Source: Kitasatospora sp. NBC_00240 (GTDB taxonomy: Bacteria > Actinomycetota > Actinomycetes > Streptomycetales > Streptomycetaceae). From it: a DNA stretch of 64,000 bases. A model generated the notes under the pieces. It saw only the letters and a program-made list of their open reading frames with translations, made no database searches and was not told the DNA's origin. Below, in pieces: positions 17,141 through 25,287 of this stretch (the stretch's first letter is position 1; every line of letters begins with the position of its first letter). The stretch spans positions 62,001 through 126,000 of the forward strand of contig NZ_JAPEMU010000004.1 in NCBI RefSeq assembly GCF_026342405.1. Reading direction: 5' to 3'. Both the position numbers and the translations under genes were made by a program.

Positions 17141-17719
17141 TCACTCGGCTACTGCCGCCCGCCATGTCCATGAGGTGCGGCGGGGATGGTCGTCCAGGTC
17201 GCCCCTGCCGGTGGACCAGAGGAGGACATGAGCCGGGTCACCGGGCGGAGCGTCGGGGAAGAGGCGGTGGAGCACCGCCTCACAAAGAGAGGCCGGGGGC
17301 AGCCACGGCACGCCCAGCCCCTGGGTGATGTCACGGGTGTGCAGGAGAACCTCGGCGACACCCATCGCCGCGAAGCCTGGCGGATCGCAAGGACCCCAGT
17401 GCCAGGCCCGCACCTCCGGGCCGGCCGTGGCCAGCGCACTGCCGAGCAGCCCCGCGCAGGCGGTGACCACCTGGAGCACCTCGCACGGAGAGCTGTCCGA
17501 GTGGACGGCGAGGTCGAAGGGTAGGTAGGCGTCCGTTGGGCGCGCGGCGACCTGCCCGGCGTAGGCCAGCAGGTCATGGGCGATGTGGGCGGCCGTCGTC
17601 CAGCAGCTCCATTCCAGCGAACCTGCCGGCACCGACCAGTCCTCCGCGTCGTGCGGGCCGAGTACCCGCACCATCTCGGTCACGGCCTCGTTGACGTCTC
17701 GGTTGTCGATGTAGCGCAT
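17141..17719 (-). CDS. Maleylpyruvate isomerase-like (DinB-fold, mycothiol-dependent) protein
   Basis: 192 aa with the four-helix MDMPI/DinB_2 layout: metal-ligand-like TTAAHIAHDLLAYAGQ, a central helix, and VAEVLLHTRDITQGLG with the third His. Members use mycothiol or bind a metal; many paralogues in Streptomyces have unknown substrates. The gene is monocistronic and divergent from nothing obvious. The frame is intact and the start at 17719 gives the expected N-terminus (MRYIDNRDVNEAVTEMVRVL). Confidence 0.8.
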   Translation of the reverse strand: MRYIDNRDVNEAVTEMVRVLGPHDAEDWSVPAGSLEWSCWTTAAHIAHDLLAYAGQVAARPTDAYLPFDLAVHSDSSPCEVLQVVTACAGLLGSALATAGPEVRAWHWGPCDPPGFAAMGVAEVLLHTRDITQGLGVPWLPPASLCEAVLHRLFPDAPPGDPAHVLLWSTGRGDLDDHPRRTSWTWRAAVAE

Positions 17720-17764
17720 CAGGCAATGCTATGGCTGCGCCCACGAGCGTTCAGCCGTCCACGG

Positions 17765-18357
17765 TCAGGCCGCTGTCGCGTTTACGAGAGGGCGACCGCC
17801 CCAACGGATGCCCTTCTCGCTGCGGATCCGGGAGCGTTCGCGGCGTTGGGCGGCCAGGATGTCGGGGTGACGGGCGTTGGCGTTGCGCCAGCGCAGGTAT
17901 CGGTGCAGTTCACGGGTCTGGACGGTGTGGTTGGGGTGGTTGGAGTTGGCGAGGGTGAACTGCCGCAGCGGCCCGAAGTGCGCCTCGATGGGGTTGGCCC
18001 AGGAGGCGTTGGTCGGGGTGAAGCACAGCTCCACCTTGTTCTTCCGGGCCCACTGGCGGATCTTGGCACCCTTATGTGCGGAGAGGTTGTCCATGATCAC
18101 GTAGATCGGGGCGCCGTCGGGGCGGGCGGCGCGGATGGACTTGAGCGCGGCCAGGCTGTTGGCGGTGCCCTTGCGCCGGTGGTTGACGCCCCAGAGGGTG
18201 TCGTCGCCGATGGAGTAGCAGCCGTGGAAGTAGGTCACGCCGTGGGTGCGGTGGTAGGTCGCCGGGGTCCGGTCGGGCCGGCCCTGCTCGGCCTAGCAGG
18301 ATCCGCCGGTCGGGCGTATGCCGAGCGGTCCGAACTCGTCGAACGCGAAAACGCGGT
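17765..18357 (-). pseudogene. IS630-family transposase, 5' truncated with internal stop
   Basis: The DDE half is clear: FAFDEFGPLGIRPTGGS, TYFHGCYSIGDDTLWGVNHR, VIMDNLSAHKGAK, and TPTNASWANPIEAHFGPLRQ. A TAG near 18294-18296 replaces the Trp codon expected in GGSCWAEQ. The N-terminal HTH half is absent and the reading joins an arsR fragment at about 18358. Open frame after the stop: 17765-18238. Confidence 0.8.
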
Positions 18358-18366
18358 CGGGGAAGG

Positions 18367-18521
18367 ACGTCGGCGTCTCCCAGCCCACCGTCTCCCACCA
18401 CCTCAAGAAACTCCGCGAGGCCGGCCTGCTCACCAGCGAGCGCCGCGGCACCTGGGTCTACTACCGCGTCGCCCCCGAAGTGCTCGCCGCCATGGCTGGC
18501 CTCCTCTCCACCGCCCACTGA
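18367..18521 (+). pseudogene. ArsR-family regulator, C-terminal fragment
   Basis: Encodes VSQPTVSHHLKKLREAGLLT then SERRGTWVYYRVAPEVLAAM, the recognition helix and wing of an ArsR repressor of the type found with streptomycete ars genes. The N-terminal half, including the metal-binding helix, was lost where the IS630 remnant joins. An intact arsR follows 54 bp downstream. Confidence 0.75.
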
Positions 18522-18574
18522 ACCATTTCGGCCGCGATCCACCCGGGACTGTCGGCCCCGCTATTCATCGACTA

Positions 18575-18901
18575 ATGGACGCGCAGACCGCCGAGACGTA
18601 CGCGGCGTGGTTCAAGGCATTGGCCGGCCCCACCCGTATCCAGCTGCTGCACCTGCTGGCGATCGCTGGCCGGCCGGTGAGCGTGGGCGAGATCGTGGAA
18701 CGGTCGCCGGTGGGGCAGTCCACCGTCTCGCACCATCTGAGGGTCCTCGCCGAGGTCCGCTTCGTCCTGCCCGAGCGGCAGGGAACCTACACCCGCTACG
18801 CGGTCAACCGGACCTGCCTGACGGTCTTCCCGGCTGCGGTGCGGGCGATCCTCGGCGAAGACCCGGCGTCACTGGACACGGGAGAGTGCTGTGCGCGGTG
18901 A
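18575..18901 (+). CDS. arsR: ArsR/SmtB-family repressor
   Basis: 108 aa from ATG 18575. Winged HTH: FKALAGPTRIQLLHLLAIAG, then VGQSTVSHHLRVLAEVRFVL and the wing RQGTYTRYAVN. The C-terminus ends in a vicinal GECCAR Cys pair, a possible As(III)/metal site unlike the usual helix-3 ELCVC motif, which here reads PVSVGEIVE. It overlaps the next gene by 11 bp, so it probably controls that acetyltransferase. No clear Shine-Dalgarno precedes the ATG, and the mRNA may be leaderless. Confidence 0.85.
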   Translation: MDAQTAETYAAWFKALAGPTRIQLLHLLAIAGRPVSVGEIVERSPVGQSTVSHHLRVLAEVRFVLPERQGTYTRYAVNRTCLTVFPAAVRAILGEDPASLDTGECCAR

Positions 18902-19394
18902 CTTCACGGTGACCCCGATGACCCCGGACCACGCGGAGCAGGTGTTGGTGGTCTACCAAGCGGGGATCGACGAGGGCAACGCCACCTTCGAGACCACTGC
19001 CCCCACGTGGGAGGCGTTCGACGCGGCCAAGCCCGCCGGTCACCGGTTCGTCGCGCTCGACCGGGACGCACAGGTGCTGGGCTGGGTGGCAGTCGGCGGG
19101 GTCTCCGACCGGTGCGCGTACGCGGGTGTGGTCGAGCATTCCGTCTACGTCCACCCCGCCGCCCGGGGCCGGGTCGTCGGGCGCCGGCTGCTGGAGGCGC
19201 TGATCGCCTCGACGGAGGCGGCCGGGATCTGGACGATCCAGTCCGGTGTGTTCCCCGAGAACACCGCCAGCCTCGCCCTCCACGAGCGGGCCGGGTTCCG
19301 CGTGATCGGCACCCGCGAACGGATCGGGCGCCACCACGGCACCTGGCGCGACGTGCTGCTGATCGAGCGCCGCAGCCCGATCGTCGACTGCTGA
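18891..19394 (+). CDS. GNAT acetyltransferase, phosphinothricin/arsinothricin (ArsN-like) type
   Basis: 167 aa from GTG 18891 with GGAGAG 4 bp upstream, inside the end of arsR. The GNAT fold shows YQAGIDEGNATFET, YAGVVEHSVYVHPAARGR, the acetyl-CoA loop RGRVVG (usual RGRGVG), and FPENTASLALHERAGFR. This is the Bar/Pat subfamily. Homologues placed in ars operons (ArsN1) acetylate the arsenic antibiotic arsinothricin, and others act on phosphinothricin. The overlap with arsR favours the arsenical substrate, but that is inference from context. Confidence 0.85.
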   Translation: MRGDFTVTPMTPDHAEQVLVVYQAGIDEGNATFETTAPTWEAFDAAKPAGHRFVALDRDAQVLGWVAVGGVSDRCAYAGVVEHSVYVHPAARGRVVGRRLLEALIASTEAAGIWTIQSGVFPENTASLALHERAGFRVIGTRERIGRHHGTWRDVLLIERRSPIVDC

Positions 19395-19501
19395 CGTCCC
19401 GGCACCGGTGCGCAACGCGATCGGACAGGGCAAGCCGTCCGCTGTCCCGACCGGTGTTAAGTGACTGGCGCTGGTGCGGGGCCCGCGAGGATGATGCGGC
19501 G

Positions 19502-20245
19502 ATGGCCATCGACATCGACTGGGCGCGCGCCGAGTTCGCCCGGTTCCTTGAGCTCACCGACCTGATCCGCCCGCAGTCGCCGCCGGGCGTGACCGTCATG
19601 GGCAGCAGCAAGCTGTCCAACCGCGGCTCGCAGGCGGACATCGTCGCCAGCGCCCAGGTCGTGGAGCAGATCCTCGACCGGGTCCAGCCGCGCTGGCGCA
19701 CCGACGTTCCCGATGACCGGAACAAGCGCGTCAACCGCTGGTACCAGCATCGCGAGGCGGTCCAGCGCGCGGATGTGGCGCTGCAGCGCGACGCGGAGGT
19801 CCGGGAGAAGCTCGGTGACGACGCGCCGCAACTGAGCGCCGCGACGATGCACCCCTGGGTGTGGGAGGGTGCGCGGGCCCTGTGGCGAAGCGGGCACTTC
19901 CGGGAGGCGGTCACTGCTGCCGCCCGGAAGGTCAATGCCGAGACGCAGAACAAGGTCTCCCGCCGCGATGCCGGCGAGACCGGTCTGTTCCAGAGTCTAT
20001 TCTCCAAGGACGCGCCCAAGGCCGGCCAGCCGCGCCTGCGGCTGATGGACGACGACGGCAGCGACACCTTCCGCAGCGTGCACCGCGGCGCGACCGCGTT
20101 CGCCGAAGGGTGCTTCGCCGCGATTCGCAATCCCAACAGCCATGAGGACGGGCTGCCCGAGCTGCCCGAGCACGAGGCCCTGGAGCAGTTGGCGGCTTTC
20201 AGCGTGCTGGCCCGCTGGGTGGACACTGCGGTCCTCACCACGTGA
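19502..20245 (+). CDS. TIGR02391-family HEPN protein
   Basis: 247 aa. The C-terminal half is typical of TIGR02391: LHPWVWEGA-like TMHPWVWEGARALWRSGHFR, EAVTAAARKVNAETQ, a FxxxF-type loop (GLFQSLFS), then FAEGCFAAIRNPNSHE with the HEPN ribonuclease motif R-N-x3-H. ELPEHEALEQLAAFSVLARW closes the fold. The N-terminal 110 residues are helical. HEPN proteins are often RNA-cleaving toxins or defence effectors. No antitoxin-sized partner is adjacent; its neighbours are ars genes. Confidence 0.8.
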   Translation: MAIDIDWARAEFARFLELTDLIRPQSPPGVTVMGSSKLSNRGSQADIVASAQVVEQILDRVQPRWRTDVPDDRNKRVNRWYQHREAVQRADVALQRDAEVREKLGDDAPQLSAATMHPWVWEGARALWRSGHFREAVTAAARKVNAETQNKVSRRDAGETGLFQSLFSKDAPKAGQPRLRLMDDDGSDTFRSVHRGATAFAEGCFAAIRNPNSHEDGLPELPEHEALEQLAAFSVLARWVDTAVLTT

Positions 20246-20264
20246 GGGCCTGTCCGGCAGCGCT

Positions 20265-21347
20265 TCAGCGCAGGCGATCCGCGATCTCGGCCACGGCCTG
20301 CCGGGCGGTTCGGCCCACCCCGATGAGGGTGGCGGAGGCCGGGCCGGTCCAGTCCCCGTAGCCGAGCAGGTGGATCCGCGGGTCGGCCGTCGCGCAAGTG
20401 CCGACGGTATCGATCCGGCCGCGCTCGCCGGTCCGCAGGCCCAGCGGGGCGAGGTGGGCGAGGGTGGGGCGGAAGCCGGTGCACCAGATGACCGCGTCCG
20501 CCGGCCACACGGTGCCGTCGGCGAACCGCGGGCCGGTGGGGGTGAGGGCGTCGAACATGCGGTGGTCGTGCAGCAGCGCGCGGTCGCGGGCCGCGCGGAC
20601 GGGTGGGACGGCGACGATGTCGCCGAGGTCGCTGATGCGCGGGCCATCTGCCTGGACGCGCCGGGTCGCGAGCTCGAACAGGGTGCGGCCGTCGATCTCG
20701 TCGGGGAGGAAGCGGGCGGGGCGGCGGGTGACCCAGCGGACGGCGGCGGCACAGGTGGTGAGGTCGGCGGCGATCTGCGCGCCCGAGTTCCCGCCGCCCA
20801 CGACGACGACCCGCCGGCCGGAGAAGTCCCCGGCGGTGCGGTAATCGCGGGTGTGCAGCTGCCGCCCGGCGAAGAGCTCCCGCCCGGGGACGGCGGGGAT
20901 GAAAGGCCGCCACCAGGTGCCCGTGGCGCTGACCAGCGCCTCCGCGTGCCAGTCGCCGTCGTCGGTGTGCGCGAGCAGGCCCCCGTCGGTGGTGTTCTCC
21001 ACCGTCAGGACCCGGACGGGACGGTGGATGGGCAGCTCGTAGCGCTTCTCGTACTCGGCCAGGTAGTCGGCCACGTGGGCGGCGTCCGGCCACTCTCCCC
21101 CAGCCTGGCGGCCGGGAGGTGCCCCCAACCCGGCCTGGTGCGGCATCGGCCTGCCGGGCAGCGAGGAGTATCCGACGGGCGAGAAAAGGCGGAGGCTGTC
21201 CCAGTAGTGCTGCCACGCGCCGCCCGGTGTGACGGCGGCGTCGAGGATGGCGAAGTCGAGTCCGGCGCGCCGCAGGTAGTACCCGGCGGCGAGGCCGGCC
21301 TGGCCCGCGCCGACGACGAGCACCTGGGTGCGCCGGACCTCGCTCAC
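20265..21347 (-). CDS. arsO: Flavin-dependent monooxygenase (ArsO-like)
   Basis: 360 aa from GTG 21347, overlapping the aquaporin stop as GTGA. FAD-binding GAGQAGLAAGYYL sits near the N-terminus, followed by WDSLRLFSPVGYSSLPG; NADPH-binding VVVVGGGNSGAQIA lies in the middle; and DAVIWCTGFRP plus LLGYGDWTGPASATL are late motifs of single-component flavoprotein monooxygenases. In ars operons such genes are called arsO. The reaction is not firmly established in the family; oxidation of trivalent arsenicals is proposed. Co-translation with the aquaporin suggests a shared role. Confidence 0.85.
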   Translation of the reverse strand: MSEVRRTQVLVVGAGQAGLAAGYYLRRAGLDFAILDAAVTPGGAWQHYWDSLRLFSPVGYSSLPGRPMPHQAGLGAPPGRQAGGEWPDAAHVADYLAEYEKRYELPIHRPVRVLTVENTTDGGLLAHTDDGDWHAEALVSATGTWWRPFIPAVPGRELFAGRQLHTRDYRTAGDFSGRRVVVVGGGNSGAQIAADLTTCAAAVRWVTRRPARFLPDEIDGRTLFELATRRVQADGPRISDLGDIVAVPPVRAARDRALLHDHRMFDALTPTGPRFADGTVWPADAVIWCTGFRPTLAHLAPLGLRTGERGRIDTVGTCATADPRIHLLGYGDWTGPASATLIGVGRTARQAVAEIADRLR

Positions 21348-22114
21348 TTCGAAACGGCCGCGGCGCCGGTACGGCGGCGGTGGTCGAAGACCAGCGCGAC
21401 CAGCGCCAGGCCGACGATCCCACCGACAAGCTGCACGCCGATGAATCCAGGGACCGACCCGGGCGCGATGCCGGCGAAGGTGTCGGTGAACGCGCGGCCG
21501 ATGGTGACGGCCGGGTTGGCGAAGGACGTGGAGGAGGTGAACCAGTACGCGGCGCCGATGTACGAGGCGACCGCGACCGGGGCGAACCGCAGGTGGTCGG
21601 TCTTCGCCAGGCCGAAGATCAGCAGGACCAGGCCCGCGGTGGCGACGACCTCGCCGAGCAACAGGTGCCCGGCCGAGCGGTCGTGCGTCGACCACTTCAC
21701 CAGCGCCTCGCCGAACATCGCGTCCGCCAGGATCGCCCCGCCGATGGCGCCGGCGATCTGCGCCGGGATGTACGCGGCGACCTCACGCGGGCCCAGGCCC
21801 TTGGGGTCCTTGCGGCCCGTCCACCACTCGGCCAGCGTCACGACCGGGTTGAAGTGCGCACCCGAAACCGGGCCGAGCAACAGGATCAGCACACCGAGGC
21901 CGAAGACGGTGGCCAGGGAGTTGGCCAGCAGCTGCAGCCCGACGTCCTGACTGAGCTCGGTCGCCTGGATACCGGAGCCGACCACGACCGCGACCAGGGC
22001 GGCCGTGCCGACCAGCTCGGCCGCCACCCGGTTCAGCAGCGGGACCGCCGGCGGCTCGGCGGCCAGCGGCTCCGCCTCGGTGCTCTCGGGTCTGGCCTCG
22101 TCTATGGCGCTCAT
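21344..22114 (-). CDS. Aquaporin/glycerol-facilitator family channel (AqpS-like)
   Basis: 256 aa with six membrane spans and the two half-helix motifs: HFNPVVTL (NPV instead of NPA) and SFANPAVTIGRAFTDTFAG, which keeps the selectivity Arg. The first 28 residues are a charged cytoplasmic tail. In rhizobial and actinobacterial ars operons, AqpS-type channels release arsenite or methylarsenite down the gradient after arsenate reduction. It follows arsR by 56 bp and overlaps arsO by 4 bp. No Acr3 or ArsB pump is present in the window, so this is the only visible exit route. Confidence 0.9.
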   Translation of the reverse strand: MSAIDEARPESTEAEPLAAEPPAVPLLNRVAAELVGTAALVAVVVGSGIQATELSQDVGLQLLANSLATVFGLGVLILLLGPVSGAHFNPVVTLAEWWTGRKDPKGLGPREVAAYIPAQIAGAIGGAILADAMFGEALVKWSTHDRSAGHLLLGEVVATAGLVLLIFGLAKTDHLRFAPVAVASYIGAAYWFTSSTSFANPAVTIGRAFTDTFAGIAPGSVPGFIGVQLVGGIVGLALVALVFDHRRRTGAAAVSK

Positions 22115-22170
22115 CAGGGCACTCCTGTGCAGGGGCGGGGCAGGCCGCCAAAGGTTGGGCAGGGGTTACG

Positions 22171-22482
22171 TCAGCAGGACCGCTTGCGGCCTTCCGCCGC
22201 GGCTTCGCGGGCGGTGGCGGCCAGCCCGCCGAACTCCGCGGCCACGGCCTCCAGGGCGTCGGCGCGGAGCTTGTAGTACGTGAAGCGCCCGCAGGGCTCG
22301 GTGTCCACGAGCCCGGCGTCGCGCAGGATCTTCAGGTGGTTCGACAGGTTGGTCTGTCTGGCACCGGTCTCCTCGACCAGATGCGTCGTGCACAGCGCCT
22401 CCTTGGCGAGGAGCGCGATGATCTGCATCCGGAGCGGGTCGGCCAGAGCCTTCAAGACGTCACTGTCGACTGATGTCACCAT
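22171..22482 (-). CDS. arsR: ArsR-family arsenical repressor
   Basis: 103 aa from ATG 22482. Winged HTH: VLKALADPLRMQIIALLAKE, LCTTHLVEETGARQTNLSNH, LKILRDAGLVDTEPCGRFTY. Cysteines in LCTTH, TEPCGR and the C-terminal RKRSC could ligand As(III). It heads the arsR-aquaporin-arsO operon and is divergent from the arsC-trx operon, so it probably represses both through the 120-bp intergenic region. No good ribosome site is visible before the ATG. Confidence 0.9.
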   Translation of the reverse strand: MVTSVDSDVLKALADPLRMQIIALLAKEALCTTHLVEETGARQTNLSNHLKILRDAGLVDTEPCGRFTYYKLRADALEAVAAEFGGLAATAREAAAEGRKRSC

Positions 22483-22602
22483 GGGCTGATACGTTACCTG
22501 TGTCGGGCCCGCGAAGCGAGCCCCCTTCTTCCCGGCCGCCACCGGGGACACCTGCGCGTCTTCTCCACCACGACCCGCTGCCCCGAAGGACCGGAAGACC
22601 AG
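22483..22602. promoter_or_regulatory. Divergent ars promoter region
   Basis: The 120 bp between arsR and the first arsC must hold promoters for both operons and the ArsR operator. TGATACGTTACCTG at 22487-22500, just before arsR, is the least GC-rich part and the likeliest operator or -10 area. I could not fix exact boxes. Confidence 0.5.
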
Positions 22603-23247
22603 ATGACCAACTCCCCGCCCCCGGCGCCGGATCCGAGACTCTCGGCGGGCGCCGCCCGCCTGGCCCTCCGCTACGACGGCACGTTCGCCCCCGAGACCGT
22701 CCAGCGGCTGCTGCACGACTCCTACCGGCTGCTCGCCGAGGGCGCCACCGTCCGCGCCCACCTGGTCGTGCTGGCCGAGCGCCTTGCCGACGAGCGCCTA
22801 GCCGCCCTCGCCCACACCGGCGCGCCTGCCACCAGCGACGCACCGCGGGTGCTGTTCGTCTGCACCGGCAACGCGGGCCGCTCCCAGCTGGCCGCCGCGA
22901 TCCTCGCCCACCTGGCGAAGGGCGCCGTCCTCGTCTACTCGGCCGGCACCCGGCCCGCCGTCGACCTGGACACCCACATCGCGGAGGTCCTCGCCGAGGC
23001 GGGCGTGCCGCTGCCCGAGAACGTCTTCCCGAAGCCGCTGACCGAGGAGGTCGTGGCCGCAGCCGACGTGGTGGTCACCATGGGCTGCGGCGACGCCTGC
23101 CCCATTCCGGCAGGCCGCCGCTACCTGGACTGGCCGGTGCCCGACCCCGACGGCGCCCCGATCGAGCGCGTGCGCGCGATCCGCGACCAGATCGGCTCCC
23201 GCGTCCAGGCCCTGATCGCCGACCTCGTCCCTGCCCAGCCGAAATAG
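22603..23247 (+). CDS. arsC: LMW-phosphatase-type arsenate reductase with N-terminal helical domain
   Basis: 214 aa. Residues 10-75 form a three-helix bundle (ALRYDGTFAPETVQRLLHDS, then VVLAERLADERLAAL), found fused to ArsC in actinobacteria. The catalytic domain begins VLFVCTGNAGRSQLAAA with Cys87 in CX5R, followed by YSAGTRP, FPKPLTEEV and VTMGCGDACPIP. The latter supplies the second and third cysteines. It reduces arsenate to arsenite, with mycothiol or thioredoxin as reductant. It is first in the arsC-arsC-trxB-trx operon. Confidence 0.9.
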   Translation: MTNSPPPAPDPRLSAGAARLALRYDGTFAPETVQRLLHDSYRLLAEGATVRAHLVVLAERLADERLAALAHTGAPATSDAPRVLFVCTGNAGRSQLAAAILAHLAKGAVLVYSAGTRPAVDLDTHIAEVLAEAGVPLPENVFPKPLTEEVVAAADVVVTMGCGDACPIPAGRRYLDWPVPDPDGAPIERVRAIRDQIGSRVQALIADLVPAQPK

Positions 23248-23307
23248 CCCGCCCACGCGTCCGGCCCGCACCCGGGCGCGGAAGTCCGCACAACCGAAGG
23301 AACCACG

Positions 23308-23733
23308 ATGACCACCGCGCCGATCGCCTCCGTGCTGTTCGTCTGCATCCACAACGCCGGCCGCTCGCAGATGGCCGCCGGTTTCCTGCGCCACCTCGCT
23401 GGCGACCGGGTCGAGGTCCGCTCCGCCGGGTCCATCCCCGGCGACCAGATCAACCCCTCGGCCGTCGCCGCGATGGCCGAGCTGGGCATCGACATCTCCG
23501 ACCAGAAGCCGAAGGTCCTCACCACGGAGGCCGTCCAGGCGTCCGACTACGTGATCACGATGGGCTGCGGCGACGCCTGCCCGTACTTCCCCGGCAAGAA
23601 GTACCTGGACTGGAAGCTGGAGGACCCGGCCGGCCAGGACGTCGAGGCCGTCCGCCCGATCCGCGACGAGATCAAGGGCCTGATCGAGGGCCTGATCGCC
23701 GAGATCAACGCCAAGCAGCAGACGGAGAGCTGA
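23308..23733 (+). CDS. arsC: Arsenate reductase, LMW-phosphatase type
   Basis: 141 aa with SVLFVCIHNAGRSQMAAGFL (Cys13 nucleophile, CX5R loop), VRSAGSIPGDQINPSAVAAM and YVITMGCGDACPYFPGKKYL. This is the thioredoxin-linked ArsC pattern. GAAGGAACC precedes the ATG. It is a close relative of the catalytic half of the preceding gene but lacks its helical extension, so the pair may use different reductants. trxB starts 8 bp after its stop. Confidence 0.95.
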   Translation: MTTAPIASVLFVCIHNAGRSQMAAGFLRHLAGDRVEVRSAGSIPGDQINPSAVAAMAELGIDISDQKPKVLTTEAVQASDYVITMGCGDACPYFPGKKYLDWKLEDPAGQDVEAVRPIRDEIKGLIEGLIAEINAKQQTES

Positions 23734-23740
23734 CATCTTC

Positions 23741-24748
23741 ATGACCGCCAACCAGGACACCGCCGGCGCCGACGTGCGTGAGGTCGTCATCATCGGCTCC
23801 GGCCCGGCCGGGTACACCGCCGCGCTCTACACCGCACGCGCCCAGCTGAAGCCGCTGCTGTTCGGCAGCGCGATCTTCGTCGGCGGCTCGCTCACCACCA
23901 CGACCGAGGTCGAGAACTTCCCCGGCTTCCCCGAGGGCGTCGACGGCCCGGACCTCATGACCAACATGCGGGCCCAGGCGGAGAAGTTCGGCGCCGAGAT
24001 GGTCGACGACGACATCGTCTCCGTCGACTTCACCGGCGACATCAAGCTGCTGACCGACTCCGAGGGCACCGTCCACCGCGCCAAGACGGTGATCGTGGCC
24101 ACCGGCTCCGGCTACCGCAAGCTCGGCATCCCCCGCGAGGACGAGCTGTCGGGCCGCGGCGTGTCCTGGTGCGCGACCTGCGATGGCTTCTTCTTCCGCG
24201 GCAAGGACGTCGTCGTGGTCGGCGGCGGCGACACCGCCCTGGAGGAGGCCACCTTCCTCACCCGCTTCGCCGACTCGGTCACCGTCGTCCACCGCCGTGA
24301 CGCCCTGCGCGCCTCCAAGGCCATGCAGGACCGCGCGTTCGCCGACCCGAAGATCACCTTCGCGTGGAACAGCGAGGTCGCGGCGATCCACGGCGACAAG
24401 CTGGTCTCCGGCGTCACGCTGCACGACACCGTCACCGGCGAGGAGCGCGAACTGGCCGCCTCTGGGCTGTTCATCGCGATCGGCCACGACCCGCGCACCG
24501 AACTGTTCACCGGCCAGCTCGACCTGGACAACGAGGGCTACCTCAAGGTCGACTCGCCCTCCACCCGCACCAACCTGCCCGGCGTGTTCGGCGCGGGTGA
24601 CGTGGTGGACCACATTTACCGCCAGGCCATCACCGCGGCCGGCTCCGGCTGCTCGGCGGCCCTGGACGCCGAGCGCCACCTCGCCGCGCTGGCCGACGTG
24701 GCCGCCGGCGACCTCGACGACGCCCCGGAGCTCGAACCAGCCGTCTGA
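23741..24748 (+). CDS. trxB: Thioredoxin reductase
   Basis: 335 aa. FAD-binding VVIIGSGPAGYTAALYTARA opens the protein, redox-active CATC sits at residues 144-147 (SWCATCDGFFF), and NADPH-binding VVVVGGGDTALEEATFL and the FAD-tail GVFGAGDVVDHIYRQAITAA follow. It passes electrons from NADPH to thioredoxin, here presumably to support the ArsC proteins. GC-rich codon use and tight spacing place it in the ars operon. The C-terminal extension (VAAGDLDDAPELEPAV) is acidic and probably disordered. Confidence 0.95.
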   Translation: MTANQDTAGADVREVVIIGSGPAGYTAALYTARAQLKPLLFGSAIFVGGSLTTTTEVENFPGFPEGVDGPDLMTNMRAQAEKFGAEMVDDDIVSVDFTGDIKLLTDSEGTVHRAKTVIVATGSGYRKLGIPREDELSGRGVSWCATCDGFFFRGKDVVVVGGGDTALEEATFLTRFADSVTVVHRRDALRASKAMQDRAFADPKITFAWNSEVAAIHGDKLVSGVTLHDTVTGEERELAASGLFIAIGHDPRTELFTGQLDLDNEGYLKVDSPSTRTNLPGVFGAGDVVDHIYRQAITAAGSGCSAALDAERHLAALADVAAGDLDDAPELEPAV

Positions 24749-24826
24749 CACAACGCCAACCGCCCCCTTCTCCCCCGCGGTCCCGGGCGCGACACCGTCC
24801 GGGACCGCCCGATTTTGGAGCCACCC

Positions 24827-25153
24827 ATGGCCGGCGCCACCATCACCGTCACCGACGAGACCTTCGCCGCCGACGTTCTCGCCAGCGACAAACCCGTCCT
24901 GGTCGACTTCTGGGCCGCCTGGTACGGCCCCTGCCGCCAGATCGCACCCGTCCTGGAACAGATCGCCGCCGAGCACAGCGACAAGATCATCATCGCCAAG
25001 CTCGACGCCGACGCCAACCCCGCCACGACCGTGAAGTACGGCGTACTGTCTCTGCCCACCCTGCACGTCTTCCAGGGCGGGCAGGTCGCGGCGACCATCA
25101 CCGGTGCCAAGCCGAAGGCAGCCCTGCTCGCCGACCTGGCTGAGTTCCTGTAG
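24827..25153 (+). CDS. trxA: Thioredoxin with WYGPC active site
   Basis: 108 aa from ATG 24827 with GGAG 6 bp upstream; a TTG 12 bp earlier is less likely. The fold is a normal thioredoxin: ITVTDETFAADVLASDKPVL, VDFWAAWYGPCRQIAPVL, VKYGVLSLPTLHVFQGG with the cis-Pro. The nucleophilic Cys33 is replaced by Tyr (TAC where TGC is expected), leaving only Cys36. Such a protein cannot do dithiol exchange in the usual way. It might be decayed, a sequencing error, or a chaperone/monothiol variant. It is the last ars operon gene. Confidence 0.9.
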   Translation: MAGATITVTDETFAADVLASDKPVLVDFWAAWYGPCRQIAPVLEQIAAEHSDKIIIAKLDADANPATTVKYGVLSLPTLHVFQGGQVAATITGAKPKAALLADLAEFL

Positions 25154-25287
25154 CCGTCAGCGCCAACAACCAAGGCACCGCCCGGCCTACGGTCGCAGGC
25201 GGGTCACCACCGTCTGAGGCCGTGGTGGCGTTCGATGAGCTCGGTCGTGCTCGCGCTCCGCGCGTAGCCGATGCCCGGTTCGACTGA

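Noticed and set aside
18367..25153. Arsenical antibiotic biosynthesis cluster
   Set aside because: No PEP mutase-like, CTP synthase-like or ArsM/ArsL genes are present; the content is resistance only.
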